DNA of 64,000 nt, taken from positions 1 to 64,000 of the forward strand of contig JAUJYZ010001248.1 of the NCBI GenBank assembly GCA_033675265.1. The letters are read 5' to 3'. The notes beneath the pieces were generated by a model. The model had not been told where the DNA came from. It did not search any database and saw only the letters and a program-made list of their open reading frames with translations. Numbering within the stretch: the stretch's first letter is position 1; each line of letters opens with the position of its first letter. Positions 32,985 to 45,165 of the stretch are shown in pieces. A program made the translations under genes and the position numbers. Source of the stretch: Actinostola sp. cb2023 (lineage: Eukaryota; Cnidaria; Anthozoa; Actiniaria; Actinostolidae).

Positions 32985-35900
32985 ATTGATTTTGTGTTTA
33001 CATACACCTGCTAAAACTATAATGGCGACACTAAAGACCCTGTGTCCAAGCCCATGATGCCTTGCACCAATGTTTTGATTTTGTGTTTACGGCATCCACT
33101 AAAACTATAATGGCGACCCTAAAGACCCTGTGTCCAAGCCCATGATGCCTTGCACCAATGTTTTGATTTTGTGTTTACATGCACCTGCTAAAACTATAAT
33201 GGCGACACTAAAGACCCTGTGTCCATTCCCATGATGCCTTGCGCTAATGTTTTGATTTTGTGCTTACATACACCTGCTAAAACTATAATGGTGACCCTAA
33301 AGACCCTGTGTCCTATCCCATGATGCCTTGCACCAATGTTTTGAGTTAGTGTTTACATGCATCCACTAAAACTATAATGGCGACCCTAAAGACCCTGTGT
33401 CCAAGCCCATGATGCCTTGCGCCAATGTTTTGATTTAGTGTTTACATGCACCTGCTAAAACTATAATGGCGACCCTAAAGACCCTGTGTCCAATCCCATG
33501 ATGCCTTGCACCAATGTTTTGATTTTGTGCTTACATACACCTGCTAAAACTATAATGGTGACCCTAAAGACCCTGTGTCCATTCCCATGATGCCTTGCGC
33601 TAATGTTTTGATTTTGTGCTTACATACACCTGCTAAAACTATAATGGTGACCCTAAAGACCCTGTGTCCTATCCCATGATGCCTTGCACCAATGTTTTGA
33701 GTTAGTGTTTACGGCATCCACTAAAACTATAATGGCGACCCTAAAGACCCTGTGTCCAAGCCCATGATGCCTTGCACCAATGTTTTGATTTTGTGCTTAC
33801 ATACACCTGCTAAAACTATAATGGCGACCCTAAAGATCCTGTGTCCATTCCCATGATGCCTTGCACCAATGTTTTGATTTTGTGTTTACGTGCACCTGCT
33901 AAAACTATAATGGCGACCCTAAAGACCCTGTGTCCATTCCCATGATGCCTTGCACCAATGTTTTGATTTTGTGTTTACGTGCACCTGCTAAAACTATAAT
34001 GGCGACCCTAAAGACCCTGTGTCCATTCCCATGATGCCTTGCACCAATGTTTTGATTTTGTGTTTACGTGCACCTGCTAAAACTATAATGGCGACCCTAA
34101 AGACCCTGTGTCCTATCCCATGATGCCTTGCACCAATGTTTTGATTTTGTGCTTACATACACCTGCTAAAACTATAATGGTGACCCTAAAGACCCTGTGT
34201 CCAAGCCCATGATGCCTTGCACCAATGTTTTGAGTTAGTGTTTACATGCATCCACTAAAACTATAATGGCGACCCTAAAGACCCTGTGTCCAAGCCCATG
34301 ATGCCTTGCACCAATGTTTTGATTTTGTGTTTACATGCACCTGCTAAAACTATAATGGCGACACTAAAGACCCTGTGTCCATTCCCATGATGCCTTGCGC
34401 TAATGTTTTGATTTTGTGCTTACATACACCTGCTAAAACTATAATGGTGACCCTAAAGACCCTGTGTCCTATCCCATGATGCCTTGCACCAATGTTTTGA
34501 GTTAGTGTTTACATGCATCCACTAAAACTATAATGGCGACCCTAAAGACCCTGTGTCCAAGCCCATGATGCCTTGCGCCAATGTTTTGATTTAGTGTTTA
34601 CATGCACCTGCTAAAACTATAATGGCGACCCTAAAGACCCTGTGTCCAATCCCATGATGCCTTGCACCAATGTTTTGATTTTGTGCTTACATACACCTGC
34701 TAAAACTATAATGGTGACCCTAAAGACCCTGTGTCCATTCCCATGATGCCTTGCGCTAATGTTTTGATTTTGTGCTTACATACACCTGCTAAAACTATAA
34801 TGGTGACCCTAAAGACCCTGTGTCCTATCCCATGATGCCTTGCACCAATGTTTTGAGTTAGTGTTTACGGCATCCACTAAAACTATAATGGCGACCCTAA
34901 AGACCCTGTGTCCAAGCCCATGATGCCTTGCACCAATGTTTTGATTTTGTGCTTACATACACCTGCTAAAACTATAATGGCGACCCTAAAGATCCTGTGT
35001 CCATTCCCATGATGCCTTGCACCAATGTTTTGATTTTGTGTTTACGTGCACCTGCTAAAACTATAATGGCGACCCTAAAGACCCTGTGTCCATTCCCATG
35101 ATGCCTTGCACCAATGTTTTGATTTTGTGTTTACGTGCACCTGCTAAAACTATAATGGCGACCCTAAAGACCCTGTGTCCATTCCCATGATGCCTTGCAC
35201 CAATGTTTTGATTTTGTGTTTACGTGCACCTGCTAAAACTATAATGGCGACCCTAAAGACCCTGTGTCCTATCCCATGATGCCTTGCACCAATGTTTTGA
35301 TTTTGTGCTTACATACACCTGCTAAAACTATAATGGTGACCCTAAAGACCCTGTGTCCTATCCCATGATGCCTTGCACCAATGTTTTGAGTTAGTGTTTA
35401 CATGCATCCACTAAAACTATAATGGCGACCCTAAAGACCCTGTGTCCAAGCCCATGATGCCTTGCGCCAATGTTTTGATTTAGTGTTTACATGCACCTGC
35501 TAAAACTATAATGGCGACCCTAAAGACCCTGTGTCCAATCCCATGATGCCTTGCACCAATGTTTTGATTTTGTGCTTACATACACCTGCTAAAACTATAA
35601 TGGTGACCCTAAAGACCCTGTGTCCTATCCCATGATGCCTTGCACCAATGTTTTGAGTTAGTGTTTACATGCATCCACTAAAACTATAATGGCGACCCTA
35701 AAGACCCTGTGTCCAAGCCCATGATGCCTTGCGCCAATGTTTTGATTTAGTGTTTACATGCACCTGCTAAAACTATAATGGCGACCCTAAAGACCCTGTG
35801 TCCAATCCCATGATGCCTTGCACCAATGTTTTGATTTTGTGCTTACATACACCTGCTAAAACTATAATGGTGACCCTAAAGACCCTGTGTCCATTCCCAT

Positions 35901-38447
35901 GATGCCTTGCGCTAATGTTTTGATTTTGTGCTTACATACACCTGCTAAAACTATAATGGTGACCCTAAAGACCCTGTGTCCTATCCCATGATGCCTTGCA
36001 CCAATGTTTTGAGTTAGTGTTTACGGCATCCACTAAAACTATAATGGCGACCCTAAAGACCCTGTGTCCAAGCCCATGATGCCTTGCACCAATGTTTTGA
36101 TTTTGTGCTTACATACACCTGCTAAAACTATAATGGCGACCCTAAAGATCCTGTGTCCATTCCCATGATGCCTTGCACCAATGTTTTGATTTTGTGTTTA
36201 CGTGCACCTGCTAAAACTATAATGGCGACCCTAAAGACCCTGTGTCCATTCCCATGATGCCTTGCACCAATGTTTTGATTTTGTGTTTACGTGCACCTGC
36301 TAAAACTATAATGGCGACCCTAAAGACCCTGTGTCCATTCCCATGATGCCTTGCACCAATGTTTTGATTTTGTGTTTACGTGCACCTGCTAAAACTATAA
36401 TGGCGACCCTAAAGACCCTGTGTCCTATCCCATGATGCCTTGCGCTAATGTTTTGATTTTGTGCTTACATACACCTGCTAAAACTATAATGGCGACCCTA
36501 AAGACCCTGTGTCCATTCCCATGATGCCTTGTGTCAATGTTTTGATATTGTCTTTACATGAACCTACTAAAACTATAATGGCGACCCTAAGGAACCTGTG
36601 TCCTATCCCATGATGCCTTGCGCTAATGTTTTGATTTTGTGCTTACATACACCTGCTAAAACTATAATGGTGACCCTAAAGACCCTGTGTCCATTCCCAT
36701 GATGCCTTGCGCTAATGTTTTGATTTTGTGCTTACATACACCTGCTAAAACTATAATGGTGACCCTAAAGACCCTGTGTCCTATCCCATGATGCCTTGCA
36801 CCAATGTTTTGAGTTAGTGTTTACGGCATCCACTAAAACTATAATGGCGACCCTAAAGACCCTGTGTCCAAGCCCATGATGCCTTGCACCAATGTTTTGA
36901 TTTTGTGCTTACATACACCTGCTAAAACTATAATGGCGACCCTAAAGATCCTGTGTCCATTCCCATGATGCCTTGCACCAATGTTTTGATTTTGTGTTTA
37001 CGTGCACCTGCTAAAACTATAATGGCGACCCTAAAGACCCTGTGTCCATTCCCATGATGCCTTGCACCAATGTTTTGATTTTGTGTTTACGTGCACCTGC
37101 TAAAACTATAATGGCGACCCTAAAGACCCTGTGTCCATTCCCATGATGCCTTGCACCAATGTTTTGATTTTGTGTTTACGTGCACCTGCTAAAACTATAA
37201 TGGCGACCCTAAAGACCCTGTGTCCTATCCCATGATGCCTTGCGCTAATGTTTTGATTTTGTGCTTACATACACCTGCTAAAACTATAATGGCGACCCTA
37301 AAGACCCTGTGTCCATTCCCATGATGCCTTGTGTCAATGTTTTGATATTGTCTTTACATGAACCTACTAAAACTATAATGGCGACCCTAAGGAACCTGTG
37401 TCCTATCCCATGATGCCTTGCGCTAATGTTTTGATTTTGTGCTTACATACACCTGCTAAAACTATAATGGCGACCCTAAGGAACCTGTGTCCTATCCCAT
37501 GATGCCTTGCGCTAATGTTTTGATTTTGTGCTTACATACACCTGCTAAAACTATAATGGCGACCCTAAAGACCCTGTGTCCAATCCCATGATGCCTTGCA
37601 CCAATGTTTTGATATTGTGTTTACATGCACCTGCTAAAACTATAATGGCGACCCTAAAGATCCTGTGTCCAAGCCCATGATGCCTTGCACCAATGTTTTG
37701 ATTTAGTGTTTACATGCACCTGCTAAAACTATAATGGCGACCCTAAAGACCCTGTGTCCATTCCCATGATGCCTTGTGTCAATGTTTTGATTTTGTATTT
37801 ACATGCACCTGCTAAAACTATAATGGCGACCCTAAAGACCCTGTGTCCATTCCCATGATGCCTTGCACCAATGTTTTGATATTGTGTTTACATGCACCTG
37901 CTAAAACTATAATGGCGACCCTAAGGAACCTGTGTCCTATCCCATGATGCCTTGCGCTAATGTTTTGATTTTGTGCTTACATACACCTGCTAAAACTATA
38001 ATGGCGACCCTAAAGACCCTGTGTCCATTCCCATGATGCCTTGTGTCAATGTTTTGATATTGTGTTTACATGCACCTGCTAAAACTATAATGGCGACCCT
38101 AAAGACCCTGTGTCCAAGCCCATGATGCCTTGCAGCAATGTTTTGATTTAGTGTTTACATGTACCTACTAAAACTATAATGGCGACCCTAAAGACCCTGT
38201 GTCCTATCCCATGATGCCTTACGCCAATGTTTTGATTTTGTATTTACATGCACCTGCTAATACTATAATGGCGACCCTAAAGACCCTGTGTCCTATCCCA
38301 TGATGCCTTGCACCAATGTTTTGATTTTGTGTTTACATGCACCTGCTAAAACTATAATGGCGACCGTAAAGACCCTGTGTCCTATCCCATGATGCCTTGC
38401 GCCAATGTTTTGATTTTGTGTTTACATGCATCTGCTAAAACTATATA
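32985..38447. repeat. 89-bp satellite, about 61 copies with higher-order structure
   Basis: The unit contains TTTTGATTTTGTGTTTACAT, GCACCTGCTAAAACTATAAT, GGCGACCCTAAAGACCCTGT and GTCCATTCCCATGATGCCTT. Variant combinations repeat in order. The TTGCGCTAATG variant lies at 33241 and 34397 (1156 bp, 13 units), and another series lies at 33597, 34753 and 35909 (again 1156 bp). 35909 to 36709 is 800 bp (9 units). The array therefore grew by duplicating blocks of 9 and 13 units. Units at the right end are more diverged. Confidence 0.96.
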
Positions 38448-38501
38448 ATAAAGGGACAGAGAGGGACACTCTAATAGGCCTTGGGATAACTCAATTTCTC
38501 A

Positions 38502-38994
38502 GACAAACTGATGGATAGAAGACCCGACTGACAGACAGATGGATCAGTAGAGGACCCGACTGACAGACAGATGGATAGAGGACCCGACTGACAGACAGAT
38601 GGATAGAGGACCCGACTGACAGACAGATGGATAGAGGACCCGACTGACAGACAGATGGATAGAGGACCGGACTGACAGACAGATGGATAGAGGACCGGAC
38701 TGACAGACAGATGGATAGAGGACCCGACTGACAGACAGATGGATAGAGGACCCGACTGACAGACAGATGGATAGAGGACCGGACTGACAGACAGATGGAT
38801 AGAGGACCCGACTGACAGACAGATGGATAGAGGACCCGACTGACAGACAGATGGATAGAGGACCGGACTGACAGGCAGATGGATAGAGGACCGGACTGAC
38901 AGACAGATGGATAGAGGACCCGACTGACAGACAGATGGATAGAGGACCCGACTGACAGACAGATGGATAGAGGACCCGACTGACTGACAGACAG
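38502..38994. repeat. 28-bp minisatellite, about 17 copies
   Basis: Unit ACTGACAGACAGATGGATAG then AGGACCCG, with GGACCGG as the main variant. It contains GACAGACAGATGGATAGA simple-sequence character. Because 28 is not divisible by three, all three minus frames stay open as long Ser/Leu/Val-rich ORFs; these are not genes. Confidence 0.95.
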
Positions 38995-39487
38995 ACAAAG
39001 AGGGACAGACAACGATGTATAACTTTATGTTTTACTATAATTACTCGTGCCCAGGCATATGGCCGGCACGAGTTTAAAAACACTGTCCGTATTTTTTTTG
39101 TGTGTGTTCAGGTCGCGAATTTGCAGAACGAGACTACGAGTCTGACCACGAGATGACCCAGAGATGACCACGTGGTTTATCAATACACGAGATATCTACA
39201 AAAGTACTAGTCAATACATCTAATATATTATAGATATTAGCTTCATATATCAGTTTTATTAGTAGTAATATTGTTTTAACAATATTACTTAGAAGAAATA
39301 ACGCTATATAAATAAAGATTATTATTATTATGATGACTAAGCACATTTCATCACAAGATGTCAAAACCTAGACTTGCTGGCTACAATTTTATAAAATGTA
39401 ATCACGATGGTCGGTTGCTATGGACTTTTCTCCCTCTACTATACACAAATTCAAGTCTAATAGTTGGCATATACATACACAGCTATT
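38995..39487. other. Non-coding spacer
   Basis: Contains a short (ATT) tract near 39310 and TATATAAATAAAG-type sequence. No gene seen. Confidence 0.4.
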
Positions 39488-40191
39488 TACTCGGGACACT
39501 TCCGGAGGAAGTCCGAGTTATAAAATGGGCCTTCTTTTTATTTTTGGTAGGCCAAAGAATGAAAAAAGAATGCGAAGTATTTGATCGTATCGGTACACAA
39601 AATGCGAAGTATGTGACCGTATCGAGTTTCAAGATATTACTCAGCAGATGACTGATGTCGCTGTGCTTGCTTGAGCGTATGTCATCCTCTGAAGCCCAGG
39701 GGCTGTAGGAGGAGGGGGATCGGAGGGGAATGAGCGTATGTCAAGCTTAATGCGAAGTATTGTCTACCGACTAGAAGTGCTATGTAGAAGCTCGTACTAT
39801 ATCGAGAGAGAAGCAGTTGTGTTTAAAATATGCAGAAGAGAAATCTTATGATGTTGTATCGAAGGCAAGCCATCGATCACTTCCTTTTAAATGACCTATG
39901 CAACCTCAAGACGTACCAAGTACGTACTGATTCGAGATCTTTACCTATGATCACCGACAAATAGTCTCCCTCGTCACGCAACTGTCATTATCATAACGTG
40001 CATTGGACGTATGATCAAAAGACAGGGTCAAGTATCGGAGATTGTCACGGAAGAATGACTCTATAGTCTCTTCTCTTCGTCTGTCAATTTTGAGATGGCT
40101 GTGGCTTGTTCTACCAATGGTGTGTGTTGGTGAGCAAAGATAGAGATCTACTTGTCATAATGTCCGAGTATACGCTCATTGAGCGTCTTGT
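39488..40191 (+). mobile_element. Helentron-type nonautonomous element (HINE-like) H1
   Basis: Starts TACTCGGGACACTTCCGGAG, then GAAGTCCGAGTTATAAAAT. Ends TCCGAGTATACGCTCATTG followed by AGCGTCTTGT and then T. The 5' sub-terminal repeat (ACTCGG) is complementary to the sequence lying just before the 3' hairpin (ACGCTCATTGAGCGT). That is the asymmetrical terminal arrangement described for Helentrons. It is flanked by T on both sides, as expected for T-T insertion. No coding region. Confidence 0.7.
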
Positions 40192-40235
40192 TAAAAAAAG
40201 GTTGTCTCGTGTTTCGTGCGTATTGCACATTGCGT

Positions 40236-42285
40236 CACAGGCAGCCCAACCATTGCTTTTGAGGCTACTAAATAATTCAAAAAACGATATTTGCGTCTTT
40301 TTTGATGGGTTCCCTGTGGTAAAGCGACCGCGCGCACAATACATATGTTGGGTTCCCTGTGCTGTGCTGAGTAATGCCCTATGTTGGGCTTCCTGTGCCT
40401 CTTGCGGGATGCGCCCGCAGCAAATGTGTATATTTATACAAGGTATGAAACTCCAGTCACGTGATGGCCTGATGTGCGCCGCGTTTCGTTGGTGCACTTT
40501 TCCGGGAACCGAAGAGCCGAAGTCGTCGTACGCTACAGGCCCGTGGGGGGTACCCAGGGTGAAGTCGCTGAAGTTTTGAAAAATGGCGGAGATGTTGATG
40601 AAGCAAAACATGATTTTTTCGGTGTAAGCGTTTGGATTCTTTTCCTTATCCATGGTAAGTTTAGAAGTTCACAATTCATGTCAACTTTAAGTAGCTTTAG
40701 ATGAAATTTGACGGTTTTAAAGTAGTCCTTTTTCATTTTGAATGGTGGAGAATTGTATGTTGTGCTCGACACACGACAGTTTGGTTGAATCGAAAACTAA
40801 GCTGAACTAAATATATTTTCTGAATTATTTTCTTGAGGTTTTAGTAGTTTTTTGCTCTAACTGTTCTCTAATAAAAGACATGACAGGACTTGCCTATACT
40901 ATGGCAGAAGGGCTGCTTCAGTTATTTTTCATAAATTAAGCTTATGACCGAGCTATTTCACTTGTACATGTGTACAGTTGTCATTGAAATATTAAAGACT
41001 TACACAGACATTGTACACTTCAATCAAGTTCAACAAAGAACCTAGTACTTTATCTGTTTGAACATTATGACTCTCTCATCTATGTTATTTTGTGCTTTCT
41101 TACAGTACCTCTTACAACACAAGCCGGAACGCCAACACAGTATAAACCTTGAGACGAACTCAAATTAATTCACTTACATCGAAGGAGTCCGGCATGATGA
41201 ATGGCGATGGACTCATGAAGCAGCCGTGAACTAAAATATTAACAGTTGTTCTTTATTGTCATTGACATAGTACAACTCATTTAGCAAATACTATCATCTG
41301 AGAGAAACACAGAGTAATTTTAAATATGGTTCACGGAAGAACGTAAGTAAGCTTTAATATCGCACTCCGATGTTTGTTATTCATTCACAACTTCGTCGAT
41401 TGTGGTGACAGGCATAAAATTTATTAATTTTGTATTTTTATATACAAAACAATATCCATAGTAATACTGATCAATATAGTGAATGAATTGTACAGAAAGA
41501 ACGGCAAAACAGTGTGTAAAAAGCTAGTAAACTTATTTTAACTGATTGTTGAAATAAATACGTTTGTTTGTCATTTTGTTTACTAGCACTGATAGCAAAA
41601 ATGTGTTGTGCAGTACTAAATATGGAAACTATTCTGCATTTATAAAACACAATGCCTCAATTTTAAAGCATTTTAATCGATAAAAATCAAAACACAATAC
41701 AAATACTATATAAAAGTCAAAACAGAAAACAAATAAAGTATATTGTAAATGTTTTGACTTATGTTTAGTGAAAATATAAATATTAAAACTTGCAAAAAAG
41801 AGCACAATTCAGATTTGCCGAGCGCTTGCCGATGTCCTCTCGAAGGTAAAATCCGACTGCCTCACGGAAAAGTGCACAAACGAAACGCGGCGCACATCGG
41901 GCCACGACGCTCAAAATTTCAAAAATTAGTTTCTCAGCGTACGTTGAAGTTAGACGACTGACACTTACAATGTGCTTCGAGAATACGGTAAAGTTTAGTT
42001 ATTCGAAGAAAAATTGAATTTTCACATCACATTGACAAAATTAGGGTCAAATACGTATTTGTCACGTGATGGAGTTTCATACCTTGTATAAATATACACA
42101 TTTGCTGCGGGCGCATCCCGCAGGAGGCACAGGAAGCCCAACATAGGACATTACTCAGCACAGGGAACCCAACATATGTATTGCGCGCGCGCTCGCTTTA
42201 CCACAGGGAACCCATCAAAAAAAGACGCAATTATCATTTTTTGAATTATTTAGTAGCCTCAAAAGCAATGGTTGGGCTGCCTGTG
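40236..42285 (+). mobile_element. 2.05-kb TIR element, CACAGG termini, 7-bp TSD (copy 1)
   Basis: Begins CACAGGCAGCCCAACCATTG and ends with its inverse. TIRs run for about 240 bp. Flanking ATTGCGT is perfect on both sides (40229-40235 and 42286-42292). A block around GTGCGCCGCGTTTCGT also lies inverted further inside the right half. The interior has no transposase-length ORF. It does contain an ATGGCGGAGATG with donor-like GGTGTAAGC near 40621 and a strong acceptor (TGTGCTTTCTTACAG) near 41105, followed by a short open frame. Copy 2, in the other orientation, is at 47105-49119. Superfamily not assigned. Confidence 0.9.
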
Positions 42286-42292
42286 ATTGCGT

Positions 42293-42976
42293 ATTGCACT
42301 TTGCGTATTGCATTGTGTATTCGATGATTGAAATGCGTCTTAGGTGTATCAAACAGTCATGCCACCACCATATATAGTGATGGGTTTCGATGGAAAATTA
42401 TTTGGTTTGTCGACATTTTGAGCGCAGTGGGTAGAAAAATGATTCTCAATATAATCATATGCAAAACGCAATGTGCAATGCGCAATACGCACAAAGCACA
42501 GGACACGTTTTTTGAAATAGCTGTATATGTTAAAATATTGATTTGATTCTGCAACAGTTTAAGTCGCGAATATTAATCTACAATGGAGTGAGACTGGGAA
42601 CGTGTGTCTCTGTCAGTTCAGTTCACGAATATCTTATAGGCCGTGTTGACATAATGTTGACATCGAGCGAAGCCAATCGCTAACGTAGCGACCATCGTTC
42701 CTGATCTCTTCGTTCTTCACAGCTCCTTCACGAATGGAAGGTGGAGGCCCATAAGTATGCTTCTTTCATGCTGCAGTGCATCCCAGTGCTCAATCGCACC
42801 AGGGCTCGAGTGAACGCTAGTTTTGATGATAGGAAGCAGTTGAGACGAAAAAATCAAAGTTCAATGCCATCAACGCAAATTAGAATGGTTCTGTATGGAA
42901 ACGACTCTATGTCAAGCCGGAATACGGGAATTTGTACAAGACGCGGCTGCTTTGAGTGCTTGAGGCAGAGAGGTTT
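42293..42976. other. Non-coding sequence
   Basis: A few repeats of GCGTATTGCA-type sequence on both sides of the 2.05-kb element (42290-42310 and 42470-42500). No gene supported; the 87-codon frame at 42741-43004 runs into the duplicated block and has no recognisable features. Confidence 0.4.
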
Positions 42977-43164
42977 AATCGCGTTGCGGTTTCCTATCTC
43001 TTGATTTGATCTTAACCACTTCCAAAACTAAGAGTTAGATTGGATGAGATGCATCTACACACGCTTTTTGATTAGTTCAGAAAGGAAGCCATTTGTGTGT
43101 CACGGTACCGTGCCGTATTGAAAGAGTTTGATTCATTTGGATGAGATGCATTATTATGCATTTA

Positions 43165-43170
43165 TTATGC

Positions 43171-43221
<51 letters not shown>

Positions 43222-43246
43222 CATTATTATTATTATTATTATTATT
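43165..43246. repeat. (ATT)n microsatellite
   Basis: Near-pure ATT repeat within the first unit of the 690-bp duplication. Confidence 0.95.
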
Positions 43247-43855
43247 TGAGTGTCACGGTACCGTGCCGTATTGAAAGAGTTTGATTGGATGAGATGCATC
43301 TACATGCTTTCTGCTTGGTTCAGAAAGGGAGCCATTTGGTGGCTGTATATAGTCCTCGAGGTAAAGAGGTTTAATTGCGTTGCGCTGCCCCTCCGATTTC
43401 CTCTTGACCTTCACCACTTTCCAAAACTAAGAGTTTGCATGCTTTTTGATAGGCGACTTGCACTAAGAGGTCACGTGACCCAAACCCCCTTAATTCGAAC
43501 AGCAGTGTCAAAATGAACTCCAGAAATGAGAAGAGTACCTCGAAATTAGTAAAAGGGCGAAGTTTTAGGGCATAATGTCTGACACAGGAGAAATGGGAAT
43601 AAAAATAAAATCCATCGTTTTCTAAGATTTTGTTTGGAAAATGCATTGGATGGCATGGCTCAATCGCGTTGCGGTTTCCTATCTCTTGATTTGATCTTAA
43701 CCACTTCCAAAACTAAGAGTTAGATTGGATGAGATGCATCTACACACGCTTTTTGATTAGTTCAGAAAGGAAGCCATTTGTGTGTCACGGTACCGTGCCG
43801 TATTGAAAGAGTTTGATTCATTTGGATGAGATGCATTATTATGCATTTATTATGC

Positions 43856-43857
<2 letters not shown>

Positions 43858-43940
<83 letters not shown>
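43858..43940. repeat. (ATT)n microsatellite
   Basis: Expanded, uninterrupted counterpart in the second unit of the duplication. Confidence 0.95.
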
Positions 43941-44142
43941 TGAGTGTCACGGTACCGTGCCGTATTGAAAGAGTTTCATTGGATGAGATGCATCTACATG
44001 CTTTCTGCTTGGTTCAGAAAGGGAGCCATTTGGTGGCTGTATATAGTCCTCGAGGTAAAGAGGTTTAATCGCGTTGCGCTGCCCCTCCGATTTCCTCTTG
44101 ACCTTCACCACTTTCCAAAACTAAGAGTTTGCATGCTTTTTG

Positions 44143-44503
44143 ATAGGCGACTTGCACTAAGAGGTCACGTGACCCAAACCCCCTTAATTCGAACAGCAGT
44201 GTCAAAATGAACTCCAGAAATGAGAAGAGTACCTCGAAATTAGTAAAAGGGCGAAGTTTTAGGGCATAATGTCTGACACAGGAGAAATGGGAATAAAAAT
44301 AAAATCCATCGTTTTCTAAGATTTTGTTTGGAAAATGCATTGGATGGCAAGAGCCATGCCAATGTGTCAAACATTATGCGCTGAAACTTCGCCCTTTTAC
44401 TAATTTCGAGCTGCTCTTTTCATTTCTGGAGTTCATTTTGACATTGCTGTTCGTTTTATGGGAGTTAGGGTCACGTGACCTCTTAGTGCAAGTCGCCTAT
44501 TGC
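44143..44503. repeat. Palindromic MITE family P1, full-length copy
   Basis: Left end ATAGGCGACTTGCACTAAGA, right end its inverse ending GTCGCCTAT; arms meet near 44345. Contains GGTCACGTGACC in both arms. A left-half copy is at 43450-43657. Confidence 0.85.
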
Positions 44504-45165
44504 ATTGCGCTGCCCCTCCGGTTTCCTCTTGACCTTCATCACTTTCCAAAACTAAGAGTTTGCATGCTTTTTGATTGGATCAGAGGCAGCAATTTGGGTG
44601 TCACGGGATCAAGTCGTGGCTGCTTGGAGCCCTTGAGGCACAGAGGTTTAATCGCGTTGCGCTGCCCCTCCGGTTTCCTCTTGATCTTATAACCACTTTC
44701 CAAAACTAAGAGTTTGCATGCTTTTCGCAGCAATTTGGGTGCCACGGGATCAAGTCGTGGCTGCTTGGAGCCCTTGATGCGCAGAGGTTTAATCGCGTTG
44801 CGCTGCCCCTCCGGTTTCCTCTTGACCTTCATCACTTTCCAAATCTAAGAGTTTGCATGCTTTTTGATTGGTTCAGAGAGGCAGCAATTTGGGTGTCACG
44901 CGGGATCAAGTCGTGGCTGCTTGGAGCCCTTGAGGCACAGAGGTTTAATCGCGTTGCGCTGCCCCTCCGGTTTCCTCTTGACCTTCATCACTTTCCAAAT
45001 CTAAGAGTTTGCATGCTTTTTGATTGGTTCAGAGAGGAAGCAATTTGGGTGCCACGGGATCAAGACGTGGCTGCTTGGAGCCTTTGAAGTACAGAGGTTT
45101 AATTGCGTTGCGCTGCCCCTCCGGTTTCCTCTTGATCTTAACCACTTTCCAAAACTCGCTTCTAA
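44504..45165 (-). repeat. Tandem partial copies of the GPCR 3' end
   Basis: A 144-156 bp unit is repeated: marker GCGTTGCGCTGCCCCTCC is at about 44504, 44653, 44797, 44951 and 45107. The unit corresponds to the last 40 or so codons of the GPCR, its stop and about 45 bp of 3' UTR. Every extra copy still encodes KRKPEGQRNAIKPL and GSKQPRLDP, with small losses. More distant copies continue into the 690-bp duplicated block (43376 and 44069). Confidence 0.88.

Larger units (their letters stand above)
42977..44355. repeat. Tandem duplication of a block of about 690 bp
   Basis: Units 42977-43661 and 43662-44355 are nearly identical. Each holds GPCR-tail-like sequence, GTGTCACGGTACCGTGCCGT (twice per unit), an (ATT)n tract (43165-43246 and 43858-43940, differing in length) and part of palindromic MITE P1. 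The second unit runs on into the complete MITE. Confidence 0.9.

Noticed and set aside
38471..39083. Three long overlapping minus-strand ORFs (173-179 codons)
   Set aside because: They are the three frames of the 28-bp repeat; none has non-repetitive coding sequence.
40470..40500. THAP-like start (MCAAFRWC) suggesting a P-type transposase
   Set aside because: The stretch is in inverted sequence present in both halves and is followed by no zinc-binding pattern of the right spacing.
40106..40653. Overlapping plus and minus ORFs of 157 and 180 codons at the left end of the 2.05-kb element
   Set aside because: Both lie largely in terminal inverted repeat sequence, carry no motif, and are not preserved in copy 2.
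41761..41961. 66-codon ORF shared by both copies of the 2-kb element (also 47435-47635)
   Set aside because: Shared text includes part of an internal inverted repeat; no known motif, and too little to call a gene, though conservation between copies is noted.
44539..44835. 98-codon ORF downstream of the GPCR
   Set aside because: It is made of two repeated GPCR-tail units read through degenerate stops, not an independent gene.
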